A DNA stretch of 64,000 bases from Daphnia carinata (GCF_022539665.2 NC_081336.1:5934278-5998277); one strand, 5' to 3'; positions 45,100-59,015 are shown, counted from the stretch's first letter. Notes: generated by a model from the letters alone, not told the origin. Numbers and translations: made by a program.

Positions 45100-46722
45100 A
45101 ACATAAAGGTGCTGTACATTTAAACTGGGGGGGGGGGGGGGAAAGAACTAATAATAATAATAACACACCGTATGCTAGCCTCATCTTGGCTGTGCTATGT
45201 CTACGTTGTAGACCCAACGTGTGTACGGGTGAAAGAGAACACTGTCCAGTTGCAGTGCACTGCCATTGGTATTGCTAAGGTTAGCGGAATCCTTGTGCTG
45301 ACGAGTGATCCACATCAGAAACCTTCTTTCGACTTAATAGAATCCTTTTTGGAAGCCATGCACCTAAAGAGTCGGGAAAAAAAAAAAAGGCACACGTTGG
45401 TCCAAAGAAACAGGCGCGGAATAAGCGGAAAGAACGAGGGGATGTTGCAAGCGAAAGAGGTGTACGCGTACAGTGAATAAGAAAAAAAATAAAACGATGG
45501 CCGACATTTGCCGCCGCATGTCTCCTGTCTGTGATGGCTACGGGCAGGCCAACGAAACCTAAATATTTAGAACAGCCCACGGAAGGGTCCAGTCGTGTCT
45601 GGAAACTGTGACTGCTGTTTGTTTTGCGCGTCATCGAGTCCTATACGCTTGCATCTTGCGTAGGATGGTTATACGTGTGGTTACATTATACGGTCTTCTT
45701 GTCTGTATATTTCCTTCCCCTACTGTCTTCACCCCCCCCCCCCCCCCTCACACACATCAGTTGAAGCAGTTGCCGCATTTAACTGAGTATTTACGTTTAG
45801 TCGAAAAAGATGGCAAGATACTTGTGTAGCACTATAGGTATCTATTTCCTGTTCCAGTGCATTCACGTGGAACACTGAACCAACTGGGAACACTTCAGCG
45901 AAAAATAAATCCACGCACTTTTTAAAAATCCCAATCGGATAGAAGCCGCACGACGAACGACGTGAAAATAGTTGAATCAATAAATGAGGCACATAGTTTT
46001 AATTTTCTCTTGATAGACAGAACATGGCTTTATATTCGAACCTTAATTTGTTTAATAGAAGAAATTACAATTATGGCACAGAAAGCATGAGAAAGGGGAA
46101 TTCTAAAATGAAGACTGGATGTGTAAGTTAGACTTGTTTGTGGCAGGCGACATGAAAAGGATGGCCAACAAAAAGATGTACAGTGCGACGGCGCAATACA
46201 TTTTGAAAAACAATCTTCGTTTTAATCTATGCACATTGCACTGTCTCTCTAGTTTAGTACAGGATTACACAGAATAGAAACCGTCTCGAACACTCAAGGG
46301 TAAGGCAGAATTTTTTGTAGTCCCCTCCCTTCCTATATCATTTGCATATATATAATAAGTGGGGACCACAAGAGGGAGGTGAGGGTGGGGTGGGGGGGGG
46401 AGGGGGCTACACCAATAAAAATGATGACACGTTACACAAATTTTTTTAATGTTTAGGTTTGCAAAATGTAGGCATAGATGGAAATGTTGATGCTATCTTT
46501 CGTTTTATTTTATTAAAGTTTTTTTTTTTTTGTCATTTGTTTTGAATTTTCCTTTTCACTGACTGGAGACAAGATGGCCACGATTGGAGTAATGCGACAT
46601 AAGAAGTCTAATGTACACGTATTTGGTTTAGGGCATAGCGTATATAATCTGCAATCTTTCCCCTTTAGTAACCTTCCTGCTTATTAATTTATTTCCCCCC
46701 TCCTCCTTCCCCCCACCTTATT

Positions 46723-46759
<37 letters not shown>

Positions 46760-47800
46760 GTGAAAAATGTCTTTTTGTATAACAGTTTGGCCGTCAACGA
46801 GTCAGCCTGATAGTGATTGAAGTGAGCGTGGTGAACATGTTTGTTGTCTGCACAGCAAATGACGCGACGTAACAAAAGCGCAGCAATCGCGGGCGTGTCC
46901 GCACGTCGATTTTGGATCGTGGTTGGTGCGCCGTTCATTTCTCGACTCACTCTCAGCCTCGAGTTTGAGCAAGTTGGTAATACGAAAAATCACTCGAAGA
47001 GAGAGAGGGCGAAGTTTGATTTAAAACAAAAAATAAATAGTGTTTGAGTTGCTTTTTTTTCTATAAATGACGATGATGATATGCAACGACAGAATATATA
47101 TCATCTTCATGCGAAAGGTCTTTCCATTTTGATCACCATCACCCATGGTGTGAATGCTATTCGATCGGCGTATGCATTCAGCTGACCCACACGCCAAGAC
47201 GAGTATTGAGACGCTACGAACTTGGTCTCACATGTAAGAAGAGGAGGAGTGGGGGTGGGGGGGGGGGGGCACCAGTGAATTGTCTGACTGATGAGCAGCC
47301 AATTTCGAATTGAGTTTTTATTCTTCTTTATGTTTTTTGGTTGCCTATAAGTTAGGGCAGGCGGGAGGACGTCAAGAGGGGTTTCCATTGTCCAATGTTG
47401 AAACGGAGAAAGAAAGCGATGCGTGTTAACGCCCGGGCACGCCAACTTGGGGCGTGCCTCGAAAAACTTTTTGTACACTATTTACAAGAAATGTTTGCTT
47501 TCTACCAGTTACGTATATACACGGATCGAGGTAATCAACCCAAAATGTGTAGACCCGGTGATGGCCAGGCTGTAAAAAAATTTTTTCAAGTTGCTGCGCT
47601 AACATGCCCGCAGGCGCTGTTGCATCCTTCCATGCATTCGGACAAGGACGGCTCTTCCAAAATAAATATTGGACGACCCCGGCAGCTTTGCCGGACTTAT
47701 TCACATGCCCTTTTCTTTTTTTTTTTTTTCTTTTTCTTTTTTTGTTTAATTCTTTTTTTTTTTTTTTTTTTTTTTTTGTTGTTGTTTTGGCTTTGGTTTG
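45100..47800. other. Intergenic region rich in homopolymers
   Basis: Contains G runs (45128-45141, 47257-47268), C runs (45730-45746) and a long T run (about 46726-46757). No convincing gene was seen. Confidence 0.5.
46726..46757. repeat. Long poly-T tract
   Basis: A near-continuous T run of about 30 bases after TTATTTC. Confidence 0.8.
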
Positions 47801-47804
47801 ATTC

Positions 47805-47810
47805 TTTATT
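47805..47810 (-). terminator. Polyadenylation signal of the FGF gene
   Basis: TTTATT on the plus strand is AATAAA on the gene strand, 28 nt after the stop codon at 47839. A long T tract (A on the gene strand) follows. Confidence 0.65.
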
Positions 47811-47838
47811 ACAGTCTCGACTGCAAAAATGGCTTGTC

Positions 47839-50800
47839 TTAAGACATGGCGTCGAGCTGTTGGGCGAGTTCCGGATGGGCACGAATCTTCCTATACCTGT
47901 GTCGTATTAACCGGCTGTCGCTTTTCCTGTGTGGCAATCGTATTGTTCGATCTTGACGGACGCCGATAGCGGTTCTATCTTTGGCTGGATTCGAGATAGT
48001 ACCGGATGGCGACCTATCTTCTTCGTTTGGTTTCTTTCCGCGTCGATGTTTCGATTTCTTGCCAGATTGCTCCGCGTTACGGTCCCGATGGTTCACCGAT
48101 GGTGACGTCGATTTCTTTGGATTTTTGCCGCCATTGGGAGGGCTATCGCTTTCCACCGTCCATTTGACGGAGGAAGGATCGCCTTCTAGCCGGTCGATTG
48201 GACTCAATAAACGCGCCTCGGTGGATAGCAAATTGACGTCCGAGGCGCTGTTTTCAGGACTGACGCGTTTCGGTTTTGGATGTCGTCCTTCTTTCCGTGG
48301 AAGGCGTTCGGGTCGCTTCGGCTGGTTCCATCCGGGTGCCGGCGTTGCAACGGGGCTACCACCGTTGCCGCTGCCGCTGCCGCTTTCTCCGTGGCTCTTT
48401 GCCGCGCGCTGATGGCCCGATGTCTTCGGCCGACATTGGCGTGGTCTCCGACATCTTTCCACATTGCCTCCGCCTTGGGCTGGAGTCTCACTGGAAAGAC
48501 AGGAACACTTATTTTTCCTCTTGGATTTCTCTTTGCTACTGGCTCGATTGGAGCTAGTCTCGGCTTTTATGGACTGGTCAGACGACTTGGAGCAACGAGG
48601 AGCACAACCAGTTGGCTTGACGCTGTTCTTCACAAAGGGAATCCTTTTATTCAGCTGGATCAGACTAGTTAGGTTCATTCCATCCGGCAATGATATGTTG
48701 CGCACGGGGAAAAAGAGAGCGTATTTCTCGTTGCTGCCTAGGGCCACTATCGAACGGCCGTCACTTGTCATTTCGCTTTTCAGTCGTAACCGACACGGAG
48801 AGCCCGTGTTACTGTTAAAAGCCATATACAAAGACTTTTCGGCTGTCGAGTGGTTGATGGACGTGTACGTGTTGTACCAGTTGCCTTCCATTTGGTCTCG
48901 AAGGATGCAGTCTTGCTCCAAATGCTCCTGTCGTGACAAAAACAAAAAAAAAAAAACGAAAAACAACAAAAACAAAATTCAATTTTCAGTAACACAATTG
49001 GCCATTTTGTCAACAATTACAGTTCTTGTTTTTGTAAATTCTATTCGAGTGCGAGTGTTGTTGGGCCAAAAAGAAAAAAAAAAAAAGTGGGCCACCATTG
49101 GCCGCATTTTCGCGGTGTCAGAGAAATTCTTGAGGTTCACCAACAAGCTGATATAGCTTATCTTAGAGCTTACTTAATAGTTTTACGTAGTTGAACGATC
49201 ACGAAGGCTTGGTTAGAATTTTCGAAAAACAAAAACAAAAAATCAAAATAAATAAAGTGAAAAATAATGATGAATAAAGGCTGGAAAGAAAGAAGAAGAA
49301 AAGAGGCCTGGCTGCTGAAAGCTTGTAAAAAGAAAAAGAGATATTGTCATCCGCTAGTTGTTGTTTTCTGCTGCTGAATCCTGCAACAGGTGCGGCGTAG
49401 ATTCTTCATACCAGCTCTCTCATCCGTCACTGTCACGACTGCCGAATACCAACTTGGGACCAACAGTCTACCTGTTTGCAGCTATCTGGTCTCTGATAAT
49501 GACGTTGCCGCCAACAACTCGATTGCGGCTACCTCCTTTTTACATTTACCGGCCACCGTCGCAGCAGCACCTCCAACCGATCAATTGCGCAGTCCCTCCT
49601 CTTTCCATCCCTTCTTCTACATCAAAACTGCTCTACCCGCTATTCTGGCCTTTATCTAACACTGTCTACTTTCCAATTAAACTTTCATAAAATTAAAATG
49701 CAAGCTTTTTTTTTCCCACCATTTCCATTCGAAAGGTTTTTTTTTTTTTTTTTTTTTTTTGTTTTGCTTTTGGTCTGTGTGTGTGTGTGTGTGTGTGTGT
49801 GTCTGTCTGTGAATTGTTTTTTTTTTTTTTTCTTTTTCCTTTTTTTCGAATGATTGGATTGCAAAGGCTTTTAATCGCTTCCAGCTCAGTTCTTGTTATT
49901 TCAACTGTTGAGTTCTCCGTAGGATCAAGTCTAATAGTCCTATGCAAACATAGTACACTAATCACTTGTTGAAACATAGACGCAGCGTTGCGGGCGAAAG
50001 CAGAAACTCAAACATAAAAAGAATATATAGAAAAAGGTAAACAAATTGAACATGCGAGTGCAGCTGATCGCACACCATAATCAGTGTCGGCTCTCGAGGG
50101 ATGCAAAGCTCTCAGGGCGCGTGGGTAAATTATTCATGCAACGATTGCGCTATGGCATTTGTCTGATCTCTTCATCTTCGACATGCGCGCATTCAGTTCC
50201 ACCAACAAAAGTAAAAATGATTTTTCAAAAATTGTTTTTCTACGCTTAAATGCAATTCATGAGATCACCCAAATGCATTGCAAAATATGTCGAGCTGTTT
50301 TGACACTTTTCATTTCTAATGTCGAGCAGCAGTCCTTAAATCAAGCGCTTGTTGTGACCGATCTAGTTTGCAAATGGCTTCAGCTGTAAACGTGTACACA
50401 TTCGGCTTGTAAAACACAAAAAAAAATATTCTGAGATAAGGTCATAGTTTTCTTGGCAGATCGCTGCTAGAAGACATAAATAATTAGAGAATGGCTTGAA
50501 AGGATTTGCTTGATTAAAATTCTTGGTGGCATTTATGTACAACAATGTCGCCTGTAACGGTAGTTTGCTTTCATCTAGCCTCTAACGAATTTGTTATTCA
50601 AATGCGAACAGGCAACAGAAAGGATGAACTGCGCACAGTGCAAAGCTACGGGTGGATGGAATGCGTAAGTACGATAACGACTGACTTTGTTTCGAACGTA
50701 CGGACAAACCGAAAATTATTCCGAACGAGGTTTCATTTCGACGTGCGCATACGATAGGATGACTTCAAATTTGTTTTCGATTCTCTAGGCAGTGAAGCTG

Positions 50801-52231
50801 GGAAAATGACAAGGGAACCTCATAACACCGGGGCCTTACGAAGCATAAACGTCCAAATCAACGAGCATTTGCCAAAAACCGTTTGACGTCTCAAACCAAA
50901 CGAGCAATTTTTGTTCAGGCCATACTTGGCCACGGTTTAATTAAGCTACATCACGAGATCTGTTTTCTTGGCATTCGAATGAGCGAAAGAATGCCTAAGA
51001 CTCGTACCTGTCGGAGATGGTGATGCAACAGTTTTCTATTCCAAATTTAGTTATTAAAAAAAAAAAAAAAAAAACGCAGAAAATTGGGGCGGAAAAAAAG
51101 AATCGTCATCGTAGATTATTATTATTATTTTGGAAATCACGCTTCTACTTTTACACAATAGCTCAGTCAGCTGATGTAGCGTTTTAAAATAGTGATATAG
51201 CTATTTGTGCTTGTTGTGATATGAATGCAGTTCATTTGGGCATCTTGAGTCTGCGGCAGAATAAAGAAGAACCCGAAATCTAAAAATTGTTTGGGGTCTG
51301 ATTTTGACAGGATATCCTGAAACACGAAGGCGTTGAATTCATAAATGGATACGTGGGGTCAGGTGTCAGACTGATCTGAAAGCCATAAGTGAAATGAGAC
51401 GGATATTTTTGAGTAGGGGCCATTAAACGATTAACCTTCGGCGACCTACTCTTGATCTGTTGACTCTGCCGTACTCGGTTGTGTGTCTGTGTGTGTGTGT
51501 GTGCGTGTGTGTGTTAGAAACTGCCACACGGTCGGGCAATCTAGCTCATAGCCACCGGGTTTTTCATAGAGTTTTTCTTTGCTTTCTCTCGACTTTTTTT
51601 TTTTTTTTTCTTCTTTCGTTGTTGTTGTTGTTTCTCACCATTAGCCCTACACGAAACACCTGCCATTTTTATGATGTCTTCTTCAGGAGATCGAGCGACG
51701 GAATGTGTGCAAGCTCTCGCCAGCTGCTACATTGATCTTTGCCAACTGTTTAACTGCATCGTTTCGTCTCTTCCTAGCTCCTGCCCCACAACAAAAAAAA
51801 AAAAAAAGAGAAAAAATCCTCCCCCCTTCCCTATCCAAAAAAAAAAAAAAAGAAGAAGAAATAAAACTAAAAAGCGAAAGGGAGAAGGAAGAAACGCTTT
51901 AAAGAAAACAGTTCTATTTACAAATCAATACGATTTTTTTTGTTTTGTTTTCCATAGGTAAAAAGCTAAATGTGAACGGTGATTGTTATGTTGCACCTCT
52001 ACTTAAAAAATGTTTGGAATGAGAAAGAGAAGAGAGGAGAGGGGAGGGAAATCGATAGTATTCCTAAACAAGAAGATGAGAGAAAATGTTTCAAATGGAG
52101 ACGCTAAACTGGATTGACTGGTGTAACGCTGCCGTAGGGGAAAAAGAAACGAAAAAGAGAATAGAATGCATGCGATGCATTGACCAAAGTTGACTGCCAG
52201 ACCAACACACACACACACACACATACACACG

Positions 52232-52295
<64 letters not shown>

Positions 52296-53012
52296 TTTTT
52301 AAGCAGCACGTTCCGAGTATACGAGAAAGCCAGCGGGTGCAATCCCGTCCAGCATCTCAAGTAGCTAGCGCTGAGACCGGCTTTGGGCCATGGCAGACCA
52401 CACACAGGTTTGTCTGCTCATATGCCCGGTATATATATTTCCAGCCACCATTACCCCAAAAGGACCAAGAACAACAACAACAAAAAATAAACAATAAATC
52501 AATGTGCCGTGCAACCAACCATTTTCTCTTTCTTCCTCCCTTTTTCCACTTGGAAGTAAATAGAGTCTAAATGAAGACGCAGATTTCTAAGCTTTTCTCG
52601 GTCCCTCCTCCTTCACGTGAATAATAATGACAAAAGAGAGTTTGATTGATCGCCGCATGGCTTGTCGATTTGAAGGAGCCAAGGCTAAGAGCAAATTGGA
52701 TTCATTGCAAGTTCAGAAATGACCCCGTGCGTCCAAAAAACTTCTTTTTTTTTTTTTTTTTTTTTTAATATAGAGAAAGTATTAGTTTTAAAAAGATTTA
52801 GAAGAATAAAGAAAATGGCATTTCATTTGCAAGAAAAGAACGTACGATTTTGGAATTAATGGTTAGCAATGGCTAAGTCATGCAAGTAATGAACACACAA
52901 ATACTTACAGAGCCATAGAGCCTTCCGCACTCGTTGATGCAGATGAAGAGACGCGACGCGACTCCTTGGATGTAGATTCTTCCAAAGCCGACTGCTTTTT
53001 GCTTCAAAACAG
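47839..53012 (-). CDS. Fibroblast growth factor (FGF family), partial: last two exons
   Basis: The middle exon 53012-52909 is 104 nt, the classic length and phase of the FGF middle exon. It encodes GFGRIYIQGVASRLFIC and NECGRLYGS (FGF signature G-V-S-L-C-N-G-LYGS) and ends at GTAAGT. The last exon 48927-47839, after the acceptor CACGACAG, starts EHLEQDCILRDQMEGNWYNT and completes the beta-trefoil core (NWYNTYTS, LYMAFNSNTGSP, ALFFPVRN). A long basic disordered tail of about 280 residues follows, rich in K, R, S and P. FGFs are secreted ligands of receptor tyrosine kinases. The long tail recalls arthropod Branchless-type FGFs. The first exon with signal peptide was not found. At least 396 residues are covered. 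Confidence 0.88.
49775..49802. repeat. (TG)n microsatellite
   Basis: About 13 TG units, directly preceded by a poly-T tract at 49738-49760. Confidence 0.85.
51480..51513. repeat. (TG)n microsatellite with interruptions
   Basis: TG repeats interrupted by TC and CG units. Confidence 0.8.
52205..52291. repeat. Compound (CA)n(GA)n microsatellite
   Basis: About 43 bp of CA repeats with few interruptions run straight into about 45 bp of uninterrupted GA repeats, an alternating purine-pyrimidine block next to a homopurine block. Confidence 0.9.
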
Positions 53013-53514
53013 CTAAGTTGAAAAAAAAAAAAAAAGGAAAGGTAAGAATAATGAAGAAAAAAAAAAAAATCTCACATAAACAATGAAAGTATTTGTTGTT
53101 GTTTTCCCTCCTGTGGTTAATTACAGGAATGATTATAGAATGGCTTCATTTGATTTTCAGAAAACTGAGACAAGGACATGCTTTTGTAGATGATTACTTC
53201 CAGTTTTTTTTTTTTTTTTTTTTTTCGAAATGTTGTAATCTGGGTAATTCCCTAATTTTAAAATATGTAAGCACGTAAATCGTAACCGATCGAAATAAGA
53301 GAGAAAAAGAGACGTCGCATGGCTATAAGGCAACATGTAAAGTTACAAACTTGATCTGGCTTTTCTGTCTATTTCTTTTCCTTGATTTTATTTCTTCTTT
53401 TTTTTTTTTTCGTTTTTAGAATGGAATGTCGATTTTTGTTGCATCTGTTTTCTAGCTGAAAATCTATGAATGCGAGCTACGTGTCCACCATGACGAGACA
53501 AACGAGTTTTTGTC

Positions 53515-53538
53515 TGTGTGTGTGTGTGTGTGTGTGTC
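53515..53538. repeat. (GT)n microsatellite
   Basis: About 11 GT units. Confidence 0.8.
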
Positions 53539-54121
53539 TTTCTTCTGTTGCTCGCGTCTTTCGTGTAGAGAGAGGCTATACCTGACGACCGCTGGAATTT
53601 TTCGTTCCATGCTTAGTGGAAATCATAGAGGGGTGCGAGACCGTGAACAGATCATCAAAGGGCTCTGTATAAACAGTACGATTTTTCTAAACATCATCCC
53701 TATAAAGAAAAAGCACTTTCGATTCTCTAGTCAGTCAATATATACGTACATACAGGTAAGTTAAAAAGCACGGGCTAGTTATTGAAACGAAACTTGATTA
53801 TAACAAGGAATAAACGTGGAAAAAAAAAGAGAAAAAAAAAAAAAAAAGAATAAATAAATGAAAAAAAAAAAAAAAAAAAAACTTGACAAGAAAACGGGCA
53901 CAAAGACGTGGCCAGGTTCTTTTTTGTTGTTGTTGTTGCTGTTTCCCCTTTTTGTTTCTCCTCTTTTTTCGAACAATGAAGTCATCAATCGAGTGCTCGA
54001 CAGAGGAGGGAACGAAAAAGAACGCTGGCCATCAGTCGATGCATCTACGGGGAACAGTCTGTTCTAGTAAGGCAGTTCTTTTAGCCTGTCTGGTTTTCTC
54101 TTTTTTTTTCTTTTCTTTTTC

Positions 54122-54125
<4 letters not shown>

Positions 54126-54157
<32 letters not shown>
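54126..54157. repeat. (CT)n microsatellite
   Basis: About 16 CT units following a T-rich stretch. Confidence 0.85.
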
Positions 54158-54160
<3 letters not shown>

Positions 54161-54241
54161 TTTTTCTGCCTCTCTCGACGAGCGTGGCTGGTTGCGGCTG
54201 GTTGAGCGCTTAGTCGTATATGCTTCAACTTTTGTTGAAAG

Positions 54242-54345
54242 ACATCAAAAAAAGAAAATGGGAGCCTCTGGCACTCGAACACGACCTGCTATGCATTTCT
54301 AATGACCTTGTTTGCCTAACCTGCTGCTGCTAGCTGCTTGGCCAC
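54242..54345 (-). other. Possible tRNA-like module, Leu/Ser-like
   Basis: On the minus strand GGTGGCCAAGCAGCTAGCAG resembles the A-box region of a class II tRNA, and GGTCGTGTTCGAGTGCC contains a B-box-like GTTCGAGT. A CTCCC end could pair with GGGAG upstream. The middle does not fold convincingly, so this is weak. Confidence 0.25.
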
Positions 54346-56212
54346 CACCCTCCCGCCTCCCCCACCTTCCACATCGTTGTAGCCCCTCTCTTTTCTCGTG
54401 TAGAGGATCGAGGCAGTTACAAACTCCACTCCACTCTTTCCTCTCATCCCACAAAATTATGACAATTATATGTCTATGCTACATTCCTGACGGTCCTTTT
54501 CTTGTTCGTTTTATTTTTTATTTTTTTTTTTTGAAAAAAGAACTCATGCTGCATGCCGTGCACGTGTAGGGTGTAGCAAAAGGTCAAGAGAAATCGAAAA
54601 ATCCAATATCTTGATGGGGATATCTTTTTGTTTTTATATATATATAACGAGATAAGCTTAACGCCTAATACGGACAGACACCAACTACATCGAACGAGAT
54701 TATACCGTTACGGTCCCAGCAATTTTTTGTTTATTGAGAATTTTGAACGGATGTTGTGCTTATGCTTGTCCATCAACCCAATTTGGCAATGGTTATTTTT
54801 TAAAAAGATTTTTCGTCAGTAAGAAGATTGGGCTGAGCGATGAGACTGCAATACAAAAAAAAATAAATCCCTTTTATCAAACGATTACGTAACAGCAAAA
54901 AGGGGCGCAGTTCAACGGTGGAACATTTTCGCTACAACGTGGCAAAGCTTAACCCCAAAACTAAGACCGACATCGCGGCACGAGTGACAATAGAATTGTG
55001 CATTTAAATGAATAAAGAAAGATGTCTAATTGGCCGTGCAGACAATAATTTACACGCTACACGATCTCTGTGGAAAATGTGAGTGAGGCCATTTTCTCAG
55101 AAATCTCTTTCTCTTTCAAACATGTTTCGCTGTTTAGAACAATCAAAATAGGTTTGCGTTGAACGCCTCTTCAAGCCGAATAATCTAATGCGAATAACTC
55201 CCATCCACCGCGAAACACACGCGATTTGCCAATAGTTTAATGAGCAGCCAATCGCAAATGTATGAAAACATTTTGTGAAACCGGCAACTGTTCTCGGCTT
55301 TCTGTTCAGTCTGAACAAGGATCCCGGTTGAATCGAGTAAAAAAGAACTCATGTGTGCAACAGCTCATTTCTTTCAGAGACTCACTATCTTTGGTTTGAA
55401 AAATAAGACACTGGAAGAAAAGTGAAGCCACACACGAGAAGAAAAAGAACAAGACAAATGTTGGATTGAGTACCAACCACTCCCCTGTAGTCTTCTTCCG
55501 TCAATCCCCCTTTCCACTCATTAACATTTTGCTCAATATGCTGCTCCCATTACGTCTGCTATCGACGTAAAAAAAAAAACAAAAAAAAAAACGAGTGATC
55601 CCACTATAAATTCTCTTGTTAGAGAGAGAAAAAAAACAAAAAAAAACAAAAAAGAAAAGCCTTCTCTGTCTTTGTTAAGTAGATAAGCTCCATGTCAGCT
55701 GAGAAGGCCGAGAAAAAGGTGTAGAAATCCGAACCTGACTTGACTCGGCTTCCATACAGCTGGGGCTTGTTCCATACACCGATGGGGCACTTCATACCGG
55801 TTCTATTCTGTTTTCTAGTGATCCAGATTTGTGCGCATCTTCCTGATTGTCGGATTATGTTTGCAGCGTCAAATGAGGCATTACCTTTTCGACAACGTTG
55901 CCGTAATGACTCGTTTTAACAAACATTTAAAGAGAATAAAAAGAAAAAAAAAAAAAAAAAAAAGGAGGGAGACCTCAATTTACGATTTAGAGATAGAGAC
56001 GGGGACGATGAAGAAGAAGAAGAAAAGAAAAGAAAAAGAAGTGCCAACATTTAAATTGGTACGTTCAGGTGACATGTTAAGTTTTCTAGAAGAGACACAA
56101 AGCGGAATCTTGGCGTTCCATGGTGCTCTCAACACGGCAAAAGTTATTTGAACTGACGCTTCGAAATGAACCTGATATGGCCAACGCAAAACAGAAAAGG
56201 AAAAACCAAGTA

Positions 56213-56251
<39 letters not shown>

Positions 56252-57739
56252 GACGAGATGGGAGGGGGCCGCCTGTGGATTGGATTGCCTGCTGGCTGCT
56301 CACCTGCCTACAAATGAAGATATTGCCGATGGTTGGACGAGATAAACTCCAAGCCGGTCCTCAGCTCGTTGGCCCGCCAGACCTTTGGCTGCGTCCGAGA
56401 CCTCGAACATATTTTATCTCTACATATTTACACTACTACGTAGCATTGCTTTTCTCTTTTTTGTTTTTTCTTTTCTTTCTCTCTTTTATATTAAATAAGA
56501 AACAAAAAAAAAAAAAAATAATCTTGCATCGCCCGTTGAAGGCTCACTGTTTTTTTTTTGTTTTTTTTGATCGTTGTTATCTGTAATTTAATCCGCATTT
56601 TCAACATGTTTTCGCTCCGCGTTAGAGATGCTGCCACATGAAATGCCTAACCAAAACAAGTGCGAACACATGCGAAGAAAAGCAATTAAAGTTTAGCTTG
56701 CGAGCCTTGACACGGGCGATAGATCAGCGAAATTGTAAGCCAACAGTGAAAAGAAGACAAACTACCAGCCATTCCGTGTACGCGTCTTCTTCAATTCAAC
56801 TGTTGGCTCGTGCAAGAGACGCTGTCAACCTTAGATCTAGCTTTTAATGGCTTCTGGTAACATCTTGTATCTATTAAGCTTTTTTTTTTTTTTTTCTAAA
56901 TAAAAAAAAACAAGCGGGAAAATAAAAAAACAAAAAAAACAAGACAAAACATGATATTTCTGTAAGTTAAATCAAATCAAATGCGAATGATTCGAGTTGC
57001 GCAGCGCAGCCGAGTGCCACGGACCCACGAAAAAACGTTTGACTGCAAGTGCGTTGTTTCTTTCCCCTTGTTTTTAATGAAGAGCATAAACACTACAAGT
57101 CGGTCACATCCTCCACGTTGAAGATTATTCAAAGAGCTATAAAAAAAAAAGAATTCGTAAGCTCAGCTTTGTTAAGCCTTGTTTTTCAGTGTCAATCATG
57201 ATACGCCCATTTTCTTTTTAACAATCCAATCCATCGTTTATGGCATGTTTTTTTTTCTTTTCTTTCTGACTACTCGGTGTGTTCGGATCGCAACAGTTTT
57301 CCTAGCGATTCAAAGAAAATTTTCGGCACACGTTTAGAAAAGAATTCGGTGAGGCGAATAGCAAATGGAACCGATTTCTTGGTTTCGACACTCAAAGACT
57401 TGCCACGGCAACCTTGAGCAGCCTATATATACTGATTGCATCTAGGCTAAAAGAAAAGAAAAAAAAAAAAGTTAAACAATAACAGCCTTCATGTTCTACA
57501 CTATAAAGGATCTATTATTATACATAAATAAAATGCATTTTTTTTTTGTTGTTGTTGTTGTCGTTCAGTTCGGAAAGTTTGGTGCTGGTCGACAAATCCT
57601 AGTTATGCATGTCAATCTGATAGGATCTGGTTGTGGCTTCGAAAAACTAACCGAAAAACTGCTGTCGCTCATATGGAAAAAGGAAAATAGTTTCCAAATT
57701 TATCGGAGGTCATATGGTAACCAATCCTGTTTATTTTAA

Positions 57740-57742
57740 ATA

Positions 57743-57765
<23 letters not shown>
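57740..57765. repeat. (TA)n microsatellite
   Basis: About 13 TA units followed by a T run. Confidence 0.85.
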
Positions 57766-57773
<8 letters not shown>

Positions 57774-58343
57774 TTTCTGTTCAGTTTGTTTTTGTTTCTT
57801 ATTTTTGTTCCTTTCTCGTGACCACCTGAGAACGAGAACGTAGACGCAGAGAGAAAATGATTTTTCGTTCGACATGTAGCTGTCGGCATGTAAGCAGCCT
57901 CAACTCGTTTCATTTTCCTAAGTAAAAATGTCGTTCTCTGTGATACGCGCACTAAAATATCAAACTAAAAAAAAAAAAAAAAAAAAAACGAAAAACAAAT
58001 TGAAAGCTAAAAGCAGTGCGATTTTTCGTATTTAGATGCGTACGTCGCGGGACGAACCGATGGTCGGAGGTTGCGCTCAAAAGGCCGAAACGAAAGAAAA
58101 AAAACAAAAACAATCAAATGTCAGAAAAAAGAAAATCAAAAACCAAAAAAAAAAAAAAACCAAAAAAAAAATTAAATAAATAAATAAATAGTTTGTCCTA
58201 CTGAAAAAAAAAACAAAACAGGTTTCTCGCTTTTCTCTGCCATTAGTTGATTTGTTTCCATGGCACGCTGCATTTGGTTTATAAGTATATAGTCGATGAA
58301 CTATCTTTTAATTTAATTGTGTCAAATCTTGGCTTTGTGCCTT

Positions 58344-58348
<5 letters not shown>

Positions 58349-58379
<31 letters not shown>
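58349..58379. repeat. (CT)n microsatellite
   Basis: About 15 CT units after a short T run. Confidence 0.85.
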
Positions 58380-58382
<3 letters not shown>

Positions 58383-58983
58383 CCCTATCTCGTCTTGTAG
58401 CTTTGAGCTACACTTTGTTCTTTCATAATTGCTAACGGTAGTTAAAAAGCAATCGTTTCGGATGGTGATGGCGTATTAATTGTGAAATCCAATCAGAAAT
58501 CAGTATAGGAAAGTGCACAGTGTCATCACTGCTTTTCTTCCAGCTCACGTTTGAGTTTGTGCGCGATTAAGCTGAATCCCGAGTCGATTGTACAAAATAG
58601 AATGTAGGAAGAATGCTTCTGTTCAGACAAAAAAAAAAAAAAAAAATGATGATTTCGACGAAAATACGATAAGAATGTGGAACCCGATGATCTAGCGAAC
58701 AAGGGAGACGGGGTCCAACACGCTAAGAACCTCATCTGTATACGGTTGGCACAAGTGCAAAGGAATGCTCGTGAATATTTCCCGAAGAATTCCTTCACGC
58801 CACTGGTCCGATGCTAGTTTATCACCATTAGAAAACATTGGCTTATTTCGCTAGATAAGGACGGATGTTTTACGTACCAACATTTTTGTTTCCCTCCCCC
58901 TTTCCGAATACCTGCGGTAGCTACTGAATTTCTCTAAAATTCTCCGACATGAATCCATTTCCGCCCGGTGAACGCATTGGGGG

Positions 58984-59015
<32 letters not shown>

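Larger units (their letters stand above)
48928..52908 (-). other. FGF intron between the two recognised exons
   Basis: 3.98-kb intron, GTAAGT donor and TTGTCACGACAG acceptor in gene direction. It contains TG, CA and GA microsatellites and A/T homopolymers. No nested gene is supported. Confidence 0.75.

Noticed and set aside
45172..45480. 102-codon plus-strand ORF downstream of the RhoGEF gene
   Set aside because: No family features, overlaps an ORF of similar length on the other strand, and sits in homopolymer-rich sequence.
49358..49690. 110-codon serine/leucine-rich ORF inside the FGF intron
   Set aside because: Several frames are open here at once because of the base composition; no motif.
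55680..55860. Possible first FGF exon on the minus strand (frame with QLYGSRVKSG)
   Set aside because: It lacks the expected CRTG/DG-V-GT features and a phase-1 donor, so I did not join it to the FGF gene.
55831..56303. Lysine-rich and phenylalanine-rich ORFs
   Set aside because: They are translations of poly-A/poly-T tracts.
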